Shown here in pieces: positions 17,793 through 26,146 of a stretch of DNA of 64,000 bases. Under the pieces are notes generated by a model. The model searched no databases and was not told where the DNA came from. It worked only from the letters and a program-made list of their open reading frames with translations. Position 1 is the first letter of the stretch; each line of letters starts with the position of its first letter. Position numbers and translations under genes: made by a program. Source of the DNA: Acetomicrobium thermoterrenum DSM 13490 (lineage in GTDB: Bacteria; Synergistota; Synergistia; Synergistales; Acetomicrobiaceae); assembly GCF_900107215.1 (NCBI RefSeq), contig NZ_FNPD01000002.1, positions 124,001 through 188,000 on the forward strand, in the 5' to 3' direction.

Positions 17793-17821
17793 ATTATACA
17801 GCAAAATATACAAACCATATG
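17793..17821 (-). promoter_or_regulatory. Candidate promoter of typA
   Basis: A perfect TATAAT lies on the minus strand at 17798-17793. The box 17 bases upstream (CATATG, 17821-17816) is poor. Its place between the tmRNA terminator and typA fits a typA promoter. Confidence 0.4.
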
Positions 17822-17831
17822 TATACCAAAC

Positions 17832-17866
17832 AAAAAAGCAGCCCCCCATATCCGGTTGGGGACTGC
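17832..17866 (-). terminator. Intrinsic terminator of ssrA
   Basis: On the minus strand GCAGTCCCC pairs with GGGGGCTGC (one G-T pair), followed directly by TTTTTT. It lies 12 bases after the tmRNA 3' end. Confidence 0.88.
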
Positions 17867-17877
17867 TCGTTGTCTTC

Positions 17878-18230
17878 TGGTGGAGGCGGGGGGAATCGAA
17901 CCCCCGTCCGACAAGGGCCAGCCGTGAAGTTCTACGGGCATAGTCCCTGTTTTAGTTTTCGGCTAAGCGCTCTCCCAGGGACAGAATCGCGCTTGCCTAT
18001 CCTCCTGAAGTGTCCCCTCAGACAGGGAGGAGCTGCCTGAGAACTAGCCACCTATTGTGACGCCCGTCGATATCGCGGTGGCGGCGACATCGCGGACGTG
18101 GCCGCTAACTAAGCAGCCAGTGCGTAATTTTCGTTGGCAATTATTGTTTTCCCGCCTGTTTAACGAGGTTTGCGGGGACCTCGGCCCGCTCTTCACGACC
18201 CTCCGCTTGCCGTCGACACCATTCGCCCCC
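17878..18230 (-). ncRNA. ssrA: Transfer-messenger RNA (tmRNA)
   Basis: This one-piece tmRNA is about 353 bases long. The 5' GGGGGCG pairs with the 3' CGCCTCC, and the T-arm GGTTCGATTCC and an encoded CCA are present. The tag frame at 18138-18109 reads ANENYALAA and then TAG, a typical tag ending in Leu-Ala-Ala. It rescues stalled ribosomes with SmpB and marks the nascent chain for proteolysis. The mature 5' end starts two bases after the smpB stop codon, so it is probably made from the smpB transcript. A terminator follows. Confidence 0.96.
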
Positions 18231-18232
18231 GT

Positions 18233-18691
18233 TTAAGTTTTCGTAATCTTTCGCGCCCTTTCCATCTGAAGCCGGGCGTCTCTTTCTGCTATGGCATGGC
18301 GTTTATCGTAAACTTTCTTGCCCTGGGCTAACGCCAACTCGACCTTTGCCCATTTTCCGTTTTTTAAGTAGATTGAAAGCGGAATGAGTGTCAAGCCTTT
18401 TTGCTGAGTTTTGCCGATGAGCCTTTTGATTTCGTCTTTATGAAGTAATAACTTTCTCGGTCTCAGAGGATCGTGATTGTAGTAGGTGCCTTTTTCATAA
18501 GGTGATATATGGACATTATATAGCCAGCATTCGCCGTTTTCTATCCTGGCATATCCATCCTTCAAGTTAACTCGTCCCGCACGAATCGACTTGATCTCCG
18601 TGCCAGTTAAAACAAGACCGGCTTCATAGGTTTCAAGAATGAAATAATCGTGTCGAGCTCTTCTGTTTTGAGCAACTATTTTCTTATCCAT
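18233..18691 (-). CDS. smpB: SsrA-binding protein SmpB
   Basis: This 152-residue small basic protein carries [20 protein letters not shown] at the start, [11 protein letters not shown] in the first third and the C-terminal [13 protein letters not shown], all hallmarks of SmpB. It binds tmRNA and brings it to stalled ribosomes. I start at the ATG at 18691, because a consensus promoter at 18711-18739 makes the longer in-frame start at 18739 untranscribed. GGAAGGGTG precedes the ATG. It is followed directly by ssrA. Confidence 0.95.
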   Translation of the reverse strand: MDKKIVAQNRRARHDYFILETYEAGLVLTGTEIKSIRAGRVNLKDGYARIENGECWLYNVHISPYEKGTYYNHDPLRPRKLLLHKDEIKRLIGKTQQKGLTLIPLSIYLKNGKWAKVELALAQGKKVYDKRHAIAERDARLQMERARKITKT

Positions 18692-18710
18692 CACCCTTCC
18701 TCCGATACCA

Positions 18711-18739
18711 ATTCTAACAAAACACAGCTTGATAGTCAA
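18711..18739 (-). promoter_or_regulatory. Sigma-70 type promoter of smpB-ssrA
   Basis: TTGACT (18739-18734) is followed after 17 bases by TAGAAT (18716-18711) on the minus strand, with five of six matches in each box. The predicted start near 18704 leaves a short leader before smpB. The promoter lies between the tRNA-Pro gene and smpB. Confidence 0.65.
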
Positions 18740-18755
18740 TATTGATCAAAAAAAA

Positions 18756-18833
<78 letters not shown>

Positions 18834-18842
18834 AGCTAGGAA

Positions 18843-18871
18843 ATATTATCATCAAAAGAGGCTATTTTCAA
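18843..18871 (-). promoter_or_regulatory. Sigma-70 type promoter of tRNA-Pro
   Basis: TTGAAA (18871-18866), a 17-base spacer and TAATAT (18848-18843) lie on the minus strand, with the tRNA starting ten bases after the -10 box. The spacing and position are what a tRNA promoter should have. Confidence 0.65.
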
Positions 18872-18922
18872 CTGCAATTTTTTGCCCATGACCCTCTTCG
18901 TAGCGACATCTTCGGTTGAGGG

Positions 18923-20248
18923 TTAAAACATCTCAATGCCATCTCTCCTGACGATCCCATATACGAGCTTCCTCCTGCCTTCTTTTTGCCCTGATATCTT
19001 TATCGAAGCTTCCGCTTCTGGCAATACCTCTTGGAGGCGTTTTTCGTCGTTTCCGTAGAGTGTGGCTATATTTTCTCCCTTATTTACGTATTCTCCTACC
19101 TTTTTATTTAGAAATATACCTGCCGACAGGTCGATCCTGCTTTCTTTTCTCTCTCTTCCAGCCCCAAGCTTCATAGCACATATCCCAAGCCTCTCGGCAG
19201 CCATCTTTGAGACGTAGCCATCTACTTTTGCTTTTAGTTCGTATTTAAATCTCGCTTGAGGGAGTAAAGAATAATCTTCCAGCGCATTCACGTCACCGCC
19301 CTGAGCCATGACCATTTCCTTTAGCTTCATCATTCCCCTACCGGAATTAAGCACATCTATCAATAGATCCAGGGCTTCCTCTCTGTCTTTCGCTACGCCA
19401 GCCAAGATCGACATTAAACTTCCAAGTGCAAAACATACCTCCATCAAATCTCTATTACCCCTGCCCTTCAACGCCTCACAGGCTTCCATCACCTCCAGGG
19501 AGTTTCCGATTGCCTGCCCTAAAGGCTGATTCATATCCGTTATGACCGCCACAGTCTTTTTGCCTGCACTTTCGCCTATGTTAACCATGGTCTTCGCCAG
19601 TTTTGCAGCTTCATCGACATCCTTCATAAAGGCTCCGTTCCCTACTTTTACATCTAAAACTATGCCGTCGGATCCGCCGGCAATCTTTTTACTCATAATG
19701 GAGCTGGCAATGAGCGGAATGGAATCCACTGTGGCGGTAACGTCTCTCAGTGCGTAAAGCTTTTTGTCGGCAGGGACAAGATCTTCCGTCTGGCCAATTA
19801 TAGAGATGCCTATGGTGTTTACTATATCGACAAATTCCTCAAGGGGCAAAGAAACCCTCATACCCGGTATAGATTCGAGCTTATCCAAGGTTCCTCCGGT
19901 GTGTCCGAGCCCTCTTCCCGACATTTTAGCTATAGGGACTCCGCAAGCAGCTACAAGGGGACAAACAATTAAAGTTGTCGTATCGGCCACGCCTCCTGTG
20001 CTGTGTTTGTCGATTTTTACGCCCTTTATGGAAGATAAGTCCACTATTTTTCCCGAATTGGCCATGGCTAAGGTGAAAGATGCAACTTCCTCGTAGCTCA
20101 TGCCCCTAAAATACGTGGCCATCAAAAATGCTGTTATTTGATAGTCAGGAATATCATCGGATGAACAACCCTTTATTAAAAAATTTATTTCTTCCTCACT
20201 CAGAGGCTTCCCGTCTCTTTTCTTCTTTATAATATCAACTGCTCTCAT
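18923..20248 (-). CDS. deoA: Pyrimidine-nucleoside (thymidine) phosphorylase
   Basis: This 441-residue enzyme splits thymidine or uridine with phosphate to base and (deoxy)ribose-1-phosphate for salvage. KIDKHSTGGVADTTT (Lys81 region) and the signature SGRGLGHTGGTLDKLE are clear. The N-terminal alpha domain, the phosphate-binding core and the C-terminal Pdp domain are all present. Family members act on thymidine only or on both nucleosides, and this cannot be settled from sequence. Cytidine deaminase at 39670 would feed the same pathway. Confidence 0.93.
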   Translation of the reverse strand: MRAVDIIKKKRDGKPLSEEEINFLIKGCSSDDIPDYQITAFLMATYFRGMSYEEVASFTLAMANSGKIVDLSSIKGVKIDKHSTGGVADTTTLIVCPLVAACGVPIAKMSGRGLGHTGGTLDKLESIPGMRVSLPLEEFVDIVNTIGISIIGQTEDLVPADKKLYALRDVTATVDSIPLIASSIMSKKIAGGSDGIVLDVKVGNGAFMKDVDEAAKLAKTMVNIGESAGKKTVAVITDMNQPLGQAIGNSLEVMEACEALKGRGNRDLMEVCFALGSLMSILAGVAKDREEALDLLIDVLNSGRGMMKLKEMVMAQGGDVNALEDYSLLPQARFKYELKAKVDGYVSKMAAERLGICAMKLGAGRERKESRIDLSAGIFLNKKVGEYVNKGENIATLYGNDEKRLQEVLPEAEASIKISGQKEGRRKLVYGIVRRDGIEMF

Positions 20249-20324
20249 ATCTATATTTGTAACCTCCCGTCATCTTTGTCACATCTATCATAACAAAATT
20301 TTTTGTAAATTAGATTGTTATGTA

Positions 20325-20353
20325 TAGTTAAATAATAATTTATACTATATAAT
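20325..20353 (+). promoter_or_regulatory. Candidate promoter of the ferredoxin-AOR operon
   Basis: A perfect TATAAT (20348-20353) lies in a very AT-rich stretch. TAGTTA (20325-20330) is 17 bases upstream. The leader before the first gene would be about 65 bases. Confidence 0.42.
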
Positions 20354-20425
20354 TATGACACAGAGGCATTTTAGATTCGCCCAAGGGGGAAAGGAAATTT
20401 GTAAGGCGACAAAGGGGGGAAAGGA

Positions 20426-20809
20426 ATGAAATGGCTTGCAACATATCCGGAAAGATGCGTGGGATGCGAAAGTTGTATGTTAACCTGTTCAAAGACTTGG
20501 TTCAAAGAAGAGGACAAAGAACTATCTAGGATTCAGGTAAGCAGCAGCGAATCGGGTTATGCTATCAACGTATGTAATCAGTGTGGCGAGTGCATCGATT
20601 ATTGCCCTACTTTGGCCATCAAACGAGATAACAGCGGAGTGGTACGCATTGATGAAAGCAAGTGCGTCGGATGCCTCATGTGCGCAGGATTTTGCCCGAC
20701 GGAAAGCATGTTCGTTGTCGAAAAAAGAGAAAAGCCTTTCAAATGTATAGCCTGCGGCATCTGCAGCAAAGAGTGCCCGTCGGAGGCACTTGAGATCAAG
20801 CAAGATTAA
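20426..20809 (+). CDS. Polyferredoxin with four [4Fe-4S] clusters, AOR electron carrier (AorA-like)
   Basis: In this 127-residue protein four complete CxxCxxCxxxC motifs start at Cys11, Cys50, Cys80 and Cys107, so it should hold four [4Fe-4S] clusters. It lies 17 bases before the AOR gene. This layout recalls the AorA subunit of bacterial tungsten AORs, which carries electrons away from the catalytic subunit. It could also act as a general ferredoxin partner. The start has a GGGGGGAAAGGA run before the ATG. Confidence 0.85.
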   Translation: MKWLATYPERCVGCESCMLTCSKTWFKEEDKELSRIQVSSSESGYAINVCNQCGECIDYCPTLAIKRDNSGVVRIDESKCVGCLMCAGFCPTESMFVVEKREKPFKCIACGICSKECPSEALEIKQD

Positions 20810-20826
20810 CAAAGGGGGGATAATCC

Positions 20827-22995
20827 GTGGAGAAGATGAAGCTTCTTGCGGAATGGAAATACGAACCGAAAAAAATCGAAAGAGGATATGCCGGAAGGAC
20901 GCTTTACGTCAACATTGGCGATCGCTCTTTTATAGAAAAACCCGTTACGGAAGATATGAAGGAGAAGTTCGTCGGCGGAAGGGGATTCGGACTTAAGCTG
21001 CTCTGGGACGCAGTGAAGGACACCACAAAGTGGAACGATCCTGAAAACGAGTTGGTAATTTCAGGCGGTCCTTTGTGCGGCATCACCCAATACCCCGGCT
21101 CCGGAAAATGTTATACCGTGTTCATCTCACCGCTGACAGAGCAGACCTACGACAGTAACGCAGGAGGCTATTTCGGTCCTTTGCTTAAATTTTCCGGGTG
21201 GGACGCCTTGGAGGTTCAGGGCAAATCCGACAGGGATGTAATACTTTTCATCGATGGAGACAACAATAAAGTTGAAGTTTACGAATCTCCCTTCGAGGAT
21301 ATAAATGCCGTTACCATTACAGAAGCTTTGCACGAGTATTTTGCAGACAGCGAAGAGGACAAACGCAACATATCGGTCGTGTCAACCGGAAAGGGGGCAG
21401 AAACCACTAATTGGGGATGTCTCAACATGAGTTTCTACGACTTGAGGCGCAAAACTCCGCGCCTGAAACAAGCAGGAAGAGGAGGCGGTGGAACCGTATT
21501 TAGAGACAAAAAAATCGCTGCCATCGTCGTCAAAAAAAGGGGCGTAGGTCCTGCCAGCAACAACCCTGCAGATATATCGGTGCTGCAAAGGATGGGCCTT
21601 AAGCTCCACAAGGAGATCAGAGACCTGGACGACCAACAGAACAAAATGCGCAAAGTGGGCACCCCTCATTTAAACGAAATAATGAACGAATATCATCTCC
21701 TACCTGTTCACAACTACAAGTTCGGCCAACACCCTGAGGCTTCGAAGATCCACTCTAAAATATTCGAAAAACTATTCACGCAAGGAATACCTGACGGATG
21801 TTGGTATGGCTGCTCCATGGCCTGCGCGAAAGCAGTAGATGGTTTCGAACTAAAGACAGGTCCTTTGAAGAGCAAAAAGGTTACCGTCGACGGCCCTGAA
21901 TACGAGACATGTGCAGGGTTGGGATCGAACATCGGCATATTCGATCCCGAATGGATCATTGAAGCAAACTTTTACGCCGATCATTACGGCATCGATACCA
22001 TATCCTTGGGAACGGGACTCGCTTTCGTATGTGAATGCTTCGAATTGGGTTTTCTAAATAAAGATATCACCAACGGGCTCGAGCTGAAGTTCGGCTCGAA
22101 AGATGATCTTATGGAATTGATACACAGAATGGGTCGCGGAGACGATGAATTCGCCCGCATTGTAGGGCTTGGCATACATAAAATGAAAAAGGCATTCGCG
22201 GAAAAATACGGAGCCCCCTTCGACGTGATGGAAAAGATAGGAATGGAAGGCCAGGGCATAGAAGTATCAGAGTACGTCCCGAAGGAATCCGTAGCTCAGT
22301 GGGGCGGTTATTTCCTCACCCTTAAAGGCCCTCAACACGATGAAGCCTGGCTTATTTTCATGGATAGGGTAAACAAACAACTTCCCACCTTCGAGGATAA
22401 AGCTGAGGCGCTTCACTACTTCCCCAACTTCAGGCTATGGTTCTCCCTGGTTGGCCTCTGCAAACTGCCATGGAACGATATCGAACCTGCGGACAACGTG
22501 ATCAAATATAAAGGTATAGAGGCCGCAAAAGTTCCGGAACACGTTCAAAACTACGTCGATCTCTTCAACGCTGTAACCGGGAAGAACATCACCAAAGAAG
22601 AGCTAATAGTCCAATCCGAAAGAGTATACAACTTCCAAAGAGTATTCCAACTGAGACTGGGCAAGGGAACACGAAGAGAACATAACATACCCTTGAGGGC
22701 AATTGGACCCGTTTTTCCCGAAGAGTGGGAGGCCAGGGCGGAATATTACGATAACGAATTAAAGGCGGCAGGCATAGATCCCCAAGGTCTGACCACCGAA
22801 GAAAAGATCCGGAAATTACAGGAATATCGCCTGTCTCAATGGGAACAGCTGGTAGATGCAGTGTACAAGCGCAGGGGCTGGAACAAAAACGGCATTCCAA
22901 CAGTAGAGACCTTGAAGCGTTTAGGAATCGACTATCCGGATGTCGTAGAAGTGGTGAGAAAACACTCAAATCCCGAGGATAACTGGGAGGAGTAA
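20827..22995 (+). CDS. Aldehyde:ferredoxin oxidoreductase (tungsten enzyme)
   Basis: This 722-residue member of the AOR family oxidises aldehydes to acids, or the reverse, with ferredoxin, using a tungsto-bispterin and one [4Fe-4S] cluster. The N-terminal domain has FVGGRGFGLKLLWD and GPLCGITQYPGSGKC. Likely cluster ligands are Cys325-x3-Cys329-x3-Cys333 and Cys545 (GLCKLPW). The protein is about 100 residues longer than the archaeal AOR. The GTG start follows GGGGGGA by about seven bases; an ATG three codons later is possible. It sits between a polyferredoxin and a ThiS/MoaD-like gene, in tight spacing. Substrate is unknown. Confidence 0.9.
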   Translation: MEKMKLLAEWKYEPKKIERGYAGRTLYVNIGDRSFIEKPVTEDMKEKFVGGRGFGLKLLWDAVKDTTKWNDPENELVISGGPLCGITQYPGSGKCYTVFISPLTEQTYDSNAGGYFGPLLKFSGWDALEVQGKSDRDVILFIDGDNNKVEVYESPFEDINAVTITEALHEYFADSEEDKRNISVVSTGKGAETTNWGCLNMSFYDLRRKTPRLKQAGRGGGGTVFRDKKIAAIVVKKRGVGPASNNPADISVLQRMGLKLHKEIRDLDDQQNKMRKVGTPHLNEIMNEYHLLPVHNYKFGQHPEASKIHSKIFEKLFTQGIPDGCWYGCSMACAKAVDGFELKTGPLKSKKVTVDGPEYETCAGLGSNIGIFDPEWIIEANFYADHYGIDTISLGTGLAFVCECFELGFLNKDITNGLELKFGSKDDLMELIHRMGRGDDEFARIVGLGIHKMKKAFAEKYGAPFDVMEKIGMEGQGIEVSEYVPKESVAQWGGYFLTLKGPQHDEAWLIFMDRVNKQLPTFEDKAEALHYFPNFRLWFSLVGLCKLPWNDIEPADNVIKYKGIEAAKVPEHVQNYVDLFNAVTGKNITKEELIVQSERVYNFQRVFQLRLGKGTRREHNIPLRAIGPVFPEEWEARAEYYDNELKAAGIDPQGLTTEEKIRKLQEYRLSQWEQLVDAVYKRRGWNKNGIPTVETLKRLGIDYPDVVEVVRKHSNPEDNWEE

Positions 22996-22999
22996 GAAT

Positions 23000-23197
23000 A
23001 TGATAAGAGTAAACGGCGAGGAGATGGAGTGGCGTCCGGGGCTTACTGTAAAAGACATCCTCGAGGCCAAAAGGTTTGTCTTTCCCATGATCGGAGTTTG
23101 GATTAACGATAAACCCGTCCCCCGCGACAAGTTTGAGACAACCACCGTCAACGACGGCGATGAAGTTCAAGTCATACACATGATTAGTGGAGGGTAA
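23000..23197 (+). CDS. ThiS/MoaD-like ubiquitin-fold sulphur carrier
   Basis: This 65-residue beta-grasp protein ends in Gly-Gly, with DGDEVQVIHMISGG at the C-terminus and the ThiS/MoaD pattern GLTVKDILE near the start. It lies four bases after AOR. Such genes often travel with tungsten AORs, where they probably give sulphur for the pterin dithiolene of the cofactor. A role in thiamine synthesis is less likely, given the neighbours. Confidence 0.85.
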   Translation: MIRVNGEEMEWRPGLTVKDILEAKRFVFPMIGVWINDKPVPRDKFETTTVNDGDEVQVIHMISGG

Positions 23198-23247
23198 TAG
23201 CCCCGCCATTAAGTCAACGAAAACTCACCTTTCGTCATAAATATAAC

Positions 23248-23297
23248 TTTTCAATGGACACTTCTACAACGTTCGTTGTAGAAGTGTCCATTGAAAA
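23248..23297. repeat. Perfect 23-bp inverted repeat with 4-base loop
   Basis: The 23 bases at 23248-23270 (starting TTTTCAATGGACACTTC) are exactly reverse-complemented at 23275-23297, around the loop GTTC. It lies between the AOR operon and nhaC. No U-run follows on either strand, so a plain intrinsic terminator is not certain. It may still end or process the AOR transcript, or be a palindromic element. Confidence 0.9.
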
Positions 23298-23326
23298 ATA
23301 ACTACACAGGTTAGGGGGCGTTTTAA

Positions 23327-24754
23327 TTGGAGGTAAAAGGAGAACCTAGGCCAAGGATCATCGATTCGTTGATCTCAATAGGAGCGCTGATCTTCGTAAT
23401 GGCAATCTGCCTCGCAGTATATCACACAGATCCTCACGTTCCACTATTAATGGGATCGCTCTTTGCAAGCATCATCGCACTCAAGGTCGGTTACAAATGG
23501 AAAGATATCGAGACGGGTATGATGCAGGGAATTACCCAGGCTTTGCAAGCAATAGTGATACTTGCAATTATCGGATTACTGATAGGAGTGTGGATAAAAG
23601 CGGGCGTAGTTCCATCCATGATTTATTACGGACTTATGGTCATTTCGCCAAAATTTTTCCTCGTAGCGACATTGTTAATTTGTTCCATAGTGTCTCTAGC
23701 CACAGGTACTTCATGGGGAACCATCGGGACAATGGGCATCGCCCTGATGGGCATAGGAGCTGGCCTCGGGATACCTCCGGCGCAAACGGGAGGCGCGATA
23801 ATAAGTGGCGCATATTTTGGCGACAAAATATCGCCCCTCTCGGACACGACCAACCTTGCTCCAGCCATGGCCGGAACAGACTTGTTTACCCACATTAAAC
23901 ACACCTTGAAAGTCAGTGCAGTTTCTTATCCTTTAGCGATCTTGATATTTTTATTCTTAGGGATGAAATACTCCTCCACTAATGTCGATCTGTCTCAGAT
24001 AAAATCTATACAGGATGCCCTCGCCTTGCAGTTCAGCATCAATCCTCTGCTATTATTGCCGCCAATAATAGTAATAATATGCATCGCCTTAAAGGCACCT
24101 GCCATTCCAGGTATCACAATCGGCATCATAGCAGGAGCGATTGCAGCAGTAATATTTCAAGACGTTAACTTCGGAGATATAGTTAACGCAGGATACAGCG
24201 GATACGAAAGCATTTCCGGCAACGAAATGATCGATGAACTTTTAACCGCTGGGGGTTTGACGGGAATGATGTATTCGATATCCCTTACGATAATAGCAAT
24301 GATGTTCGGAGGCATAATGGAAAGGACAAAGCAACTCGAGGTCCTTGTTGATGCCCTTCTCAGCAAAGTCAAGACCACGGGCAATTTGGTTGCAGCAACG
24401 GCAGGGACATGCATAGCTTCAAATATGCTACTTCCAGAACAGTACATTTCGATCGTCTTGCCAGGCCGAATGTATGCAAATGCCTACCAAAAAATGGGGC
24501 TTCACCCCAAAAATTTGTCTAGAGCTCTGGAGTGTTCCGGAACGGTTACGTCATCATTGGTTCCGTGGAACACCTGCGGAGCCTTCATAAAGGGAACATT
24601 AGGGATATCTCCCTTTATGTATGGACCATATGCTTTTTTTAATATTTTGACCGTTTTGACTTTAATTATCTTCGGTTATTTCAATATCACCATGACCAGA
24701 CTTGACGAAGAGCCCGAAACTGTATTACGACTTGGCCAAATGACCGAAGAGTGA
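23327..24754 (+). CDS. nhaC: Na+/H+ antiporter of the NhaC family
   Basis: This 475-residue protein has about 11-12 helices. The stretch GAYFGDKISPLSDTTNLA near residue 163 is the NhaC signature, followed in the second half by the inverted-repeat equivalent (LPEQYISIVLPGRMYA and SSLVPWNTCGAFI). It exchanges Na+ for H+ across the inner membrane and would link to the ion gradient made by the Mbh complex. The start is a TTG eight bases after GGGGG; no other start fits near the N-terminus. A terminator follows. Confidence 0.92.
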   Translation: MEVKGEPRPRIIDSLISIGALIFVMAICLAVYHTDPHVPLLMGSLFASIIALKVGYKWKDIETGMMQGITQALQAIVILAIIGLLIGVWIKAGVVPSMIYYGLMVISPKFFLVATLLICSIVSLATGTSWGTIGTMGIALMGIGAGLGIPPAQTGGAIISGAYFGDKISPLSDTTNLAPAMAGTDLFTHIKHTLKVSAVSYPLAILIFLFLGMKYSSTNVDLSQIKSIQDALALQFSINPLLLLPPIIVIICIALKAPAIPGITIGIIAGAIAAVIFQDVNFGDIVNAGYSGYESISGNEMIDELLTAGGLTGMMYSISLTIIAMMFGGIMERTKQLEVLVDALLSKVKTTGNLVAATAGTCIASNMLLPEQYISIVLPGRMYANAYQKMGLHPKNLSRALECSGTVTSSLVPWNTCGAFIKGTLGISPFMYGPYAFFNILTVLTLIIFGYFNITMTRLDEEPETVLRLGQMTEE

Positions 24755-24771
24755 TTCGAGTGGTCCTTTTA

Positions 24772-24804
24772 AAAAATAGAGGGGGGTTACCCCCCTCTAT
24801 TTTT
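24772..24804. terminator. Bidirectional intrinsic terminator after nhaC
   Basis: AAAAATAGAGGGGGG, a three-base loop and CCCCCCTCTATTTTT form a perfect 15-bp stem. The T-run serves nhaC (plus). The A-run on the other side serves the gene ending at 24806 on the minus strand. Confidence 0.93.
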
Positions 24805-24805
24805 G

Positions 24806-25441
24806 CTAAGATGTCTTTCCCTCGTCGTTTCCCTTTTGAAGATGATTGTTCCTCCTCCGAAACCTTTCTTTCCAAAGGAGACCGCGCTTTTCGTCTCCAC
24901 TTATTTCCCTGAACAACGGAATTTCCGTCCAGCCCCAGGGAGTCAAAAGGATGAAGCGAAGGGAAACGCCCATTTCCGTTAATGATTTTATGTGCTTTGA
25001 GTACTGAATTACATCGCTCAATTCCCAATTTTCGGCAATAATCCATATCCTTCGGCATGTTTCTTTTGCAAACAGCGCCGCATGATCTATTGCCCACCTC
25101 ATCGCTTCATCGTTATCGACTGGCGTAAACGAGAGAACGATGGCTTCCTCATGCCCGAACCCGTCTATCTCCGGACCTACAATGTCAGCGTATTCTCTAA
25201 GCCATGCCAACTGCTCCAATAAGTATTGCGGATCGTCGAGGTCGTAACCCTCCGAGGCCAATTCTTCTATTCTTTTAACCTCGTCGCCGTTGGAGACAAA
25301 CCCCCACATGAAGCCCTGAATTTGAGAAAGCAACCTCTCAATGAATGGTGGATAATCTTGCATAGACATCATTTTAAGCAAATCCTCCACATAAAGTTGA
25401 TTATCGTCGTTTGCACTACGCCTATCCTTCTTGTTTGTCAT
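24806..25441 (-). CDS. Conserved-looking hypothetical protein
   Basis: This 211-residue soluble protein has no family I recognise. The N-terminal third is polar and helical. The middle has LASEGYDLDDPQYLLEQLAW. The second half alternates hydrophobic strands and helices (CRRIWIIAENW, VSLRFILLTPWGW), which suggests a small alpha/beta domain. The tail is very basic and polar. I start at the ATG at 25441 because GGGAGGTG lies just upstream; in-frame ATGs further up lack a ribosome site. It is transcribed alone, divergently from the cysteine hydrolase. Confidence 0.7.
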   Translation of the reverse strand: MTNKKDRRSANDDNQLYVEDLLKMMSMQDYPPFIERLLSQIQGFMWGFVSNGDEVKRIEELASEGYDLDDPQYLLEQLAWLREYADIVGPEIDGFGHEEAIVLSFTPVDNDEAMRWAIDHAALFAKETCRRIWIIAENWELSDVIQYSKHIKSLTEMGVSLRFILLTPWGWTEIPLFREISGDEKRGLLWKERFRRRNNHLQKGNDEGKTS

Positions 25442-25584
25442 GTCACCTACACCTCCCGCCATCCCATACAACCGATGGCCGAAAGAGAATAACATAACGG
25501 GACTAAAATTTCCAGTGGAAAAATTACTGTATTTGAAGCAAAATAAATATGACAATCAATCAAACAAAAGGAGGACCAGGCCGA

Positions 25585-26139
25585 ATGACGCCTTATACAC
25601 TGAAAAAAGACAAATCCCAGCTGTTAATAATAGACGTACAGGAACGTTTGTTGCCCGCCATCTGCGATAACACGTCAATTGTAAGAAATATCAAACTACT
25701 TTTGAAGGCAGCTCAACTGCTCTCTGTCCCGACGAAATATACAGAGCAATACCCGAAGGGTTTGGGCCCAACTGTTTCCGACATATTGGAGTTGCTTCCC
25801 ACCGAAACCCCCCGGTTTGAAAAAATCCATTTTTCCTGTTGCGATGAGGGCAATTTCAAAGATTTTCTCGGACAGGAAAGGAAACAGGTAATATTAGCAG
25901 GCATAGAGACCCATATATGCATATTGGCCACGGCAATGGATCTGTTAAATGACGGATACCAAGTGGTGATAGCCATGGAGGGGGTGGGAAGCAGGCGTAA
26001 AGAACATCATCTTGCTGCCCTCAATGTCCTTTCGCAACGTGGGGCTATGCTATTGCCAACAGAAAGCATTATCTATCAGTGGTTGAGCAAATCGGGGACT
26101 CCCGAGTTCAAGAAAATGTTGCCTTTTTTTAAGGAGTAA
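25585..26139 (+). CDS. Isochorismatase-family cysteine hydrolase
   Basis: This 184-residue protein has the catalytic triad of the cysteine hydrolase/isochorismatase-like superfamily: Asp17 (LLIIDVQE), Lys80 and Cys112 (GIETHICI). It is closest in layout to the short YcaC/ycaC-like and nicotinamidase-type members. Substrate is unknown. The start at 25585 follows GGAGG. It heads a three-gene run with the MBL hydrolase seven bases downstream and the malic-enzyme homologue. Confidence 0.88.
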   Translation: MTPYTLKKDKSQLLIIDVQERLLPAICDNTSIVRNIKLLLKAAQLLSVPTKYTEQYPKGLGPTVSDILELLPTETPRFEKIHFSCCDEGNFKDFLGQERKQVILAGIETHICILATAMDLLNDGYQVVIAMEGVGSRRKEHHLAALNVLSQRGAMLLPTESIIYQWLSKSGTPEFKKMLPFFKE

Positions 26140-26146
26140 CTTCAAA

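Noticed and set aside
22589-23209. 206-codon minus-strand open frame opposite the AOR and ThiS-like genes
   Set aside because: It covers the ends of two well-supported genes and shows no motif.
23198-23326. Riboswitch upstream of nhaC
   Set aside because: Apart from the 23-bp hairpin there is no second helix, expression platform or known ion-riboswitch core that I can recognise.
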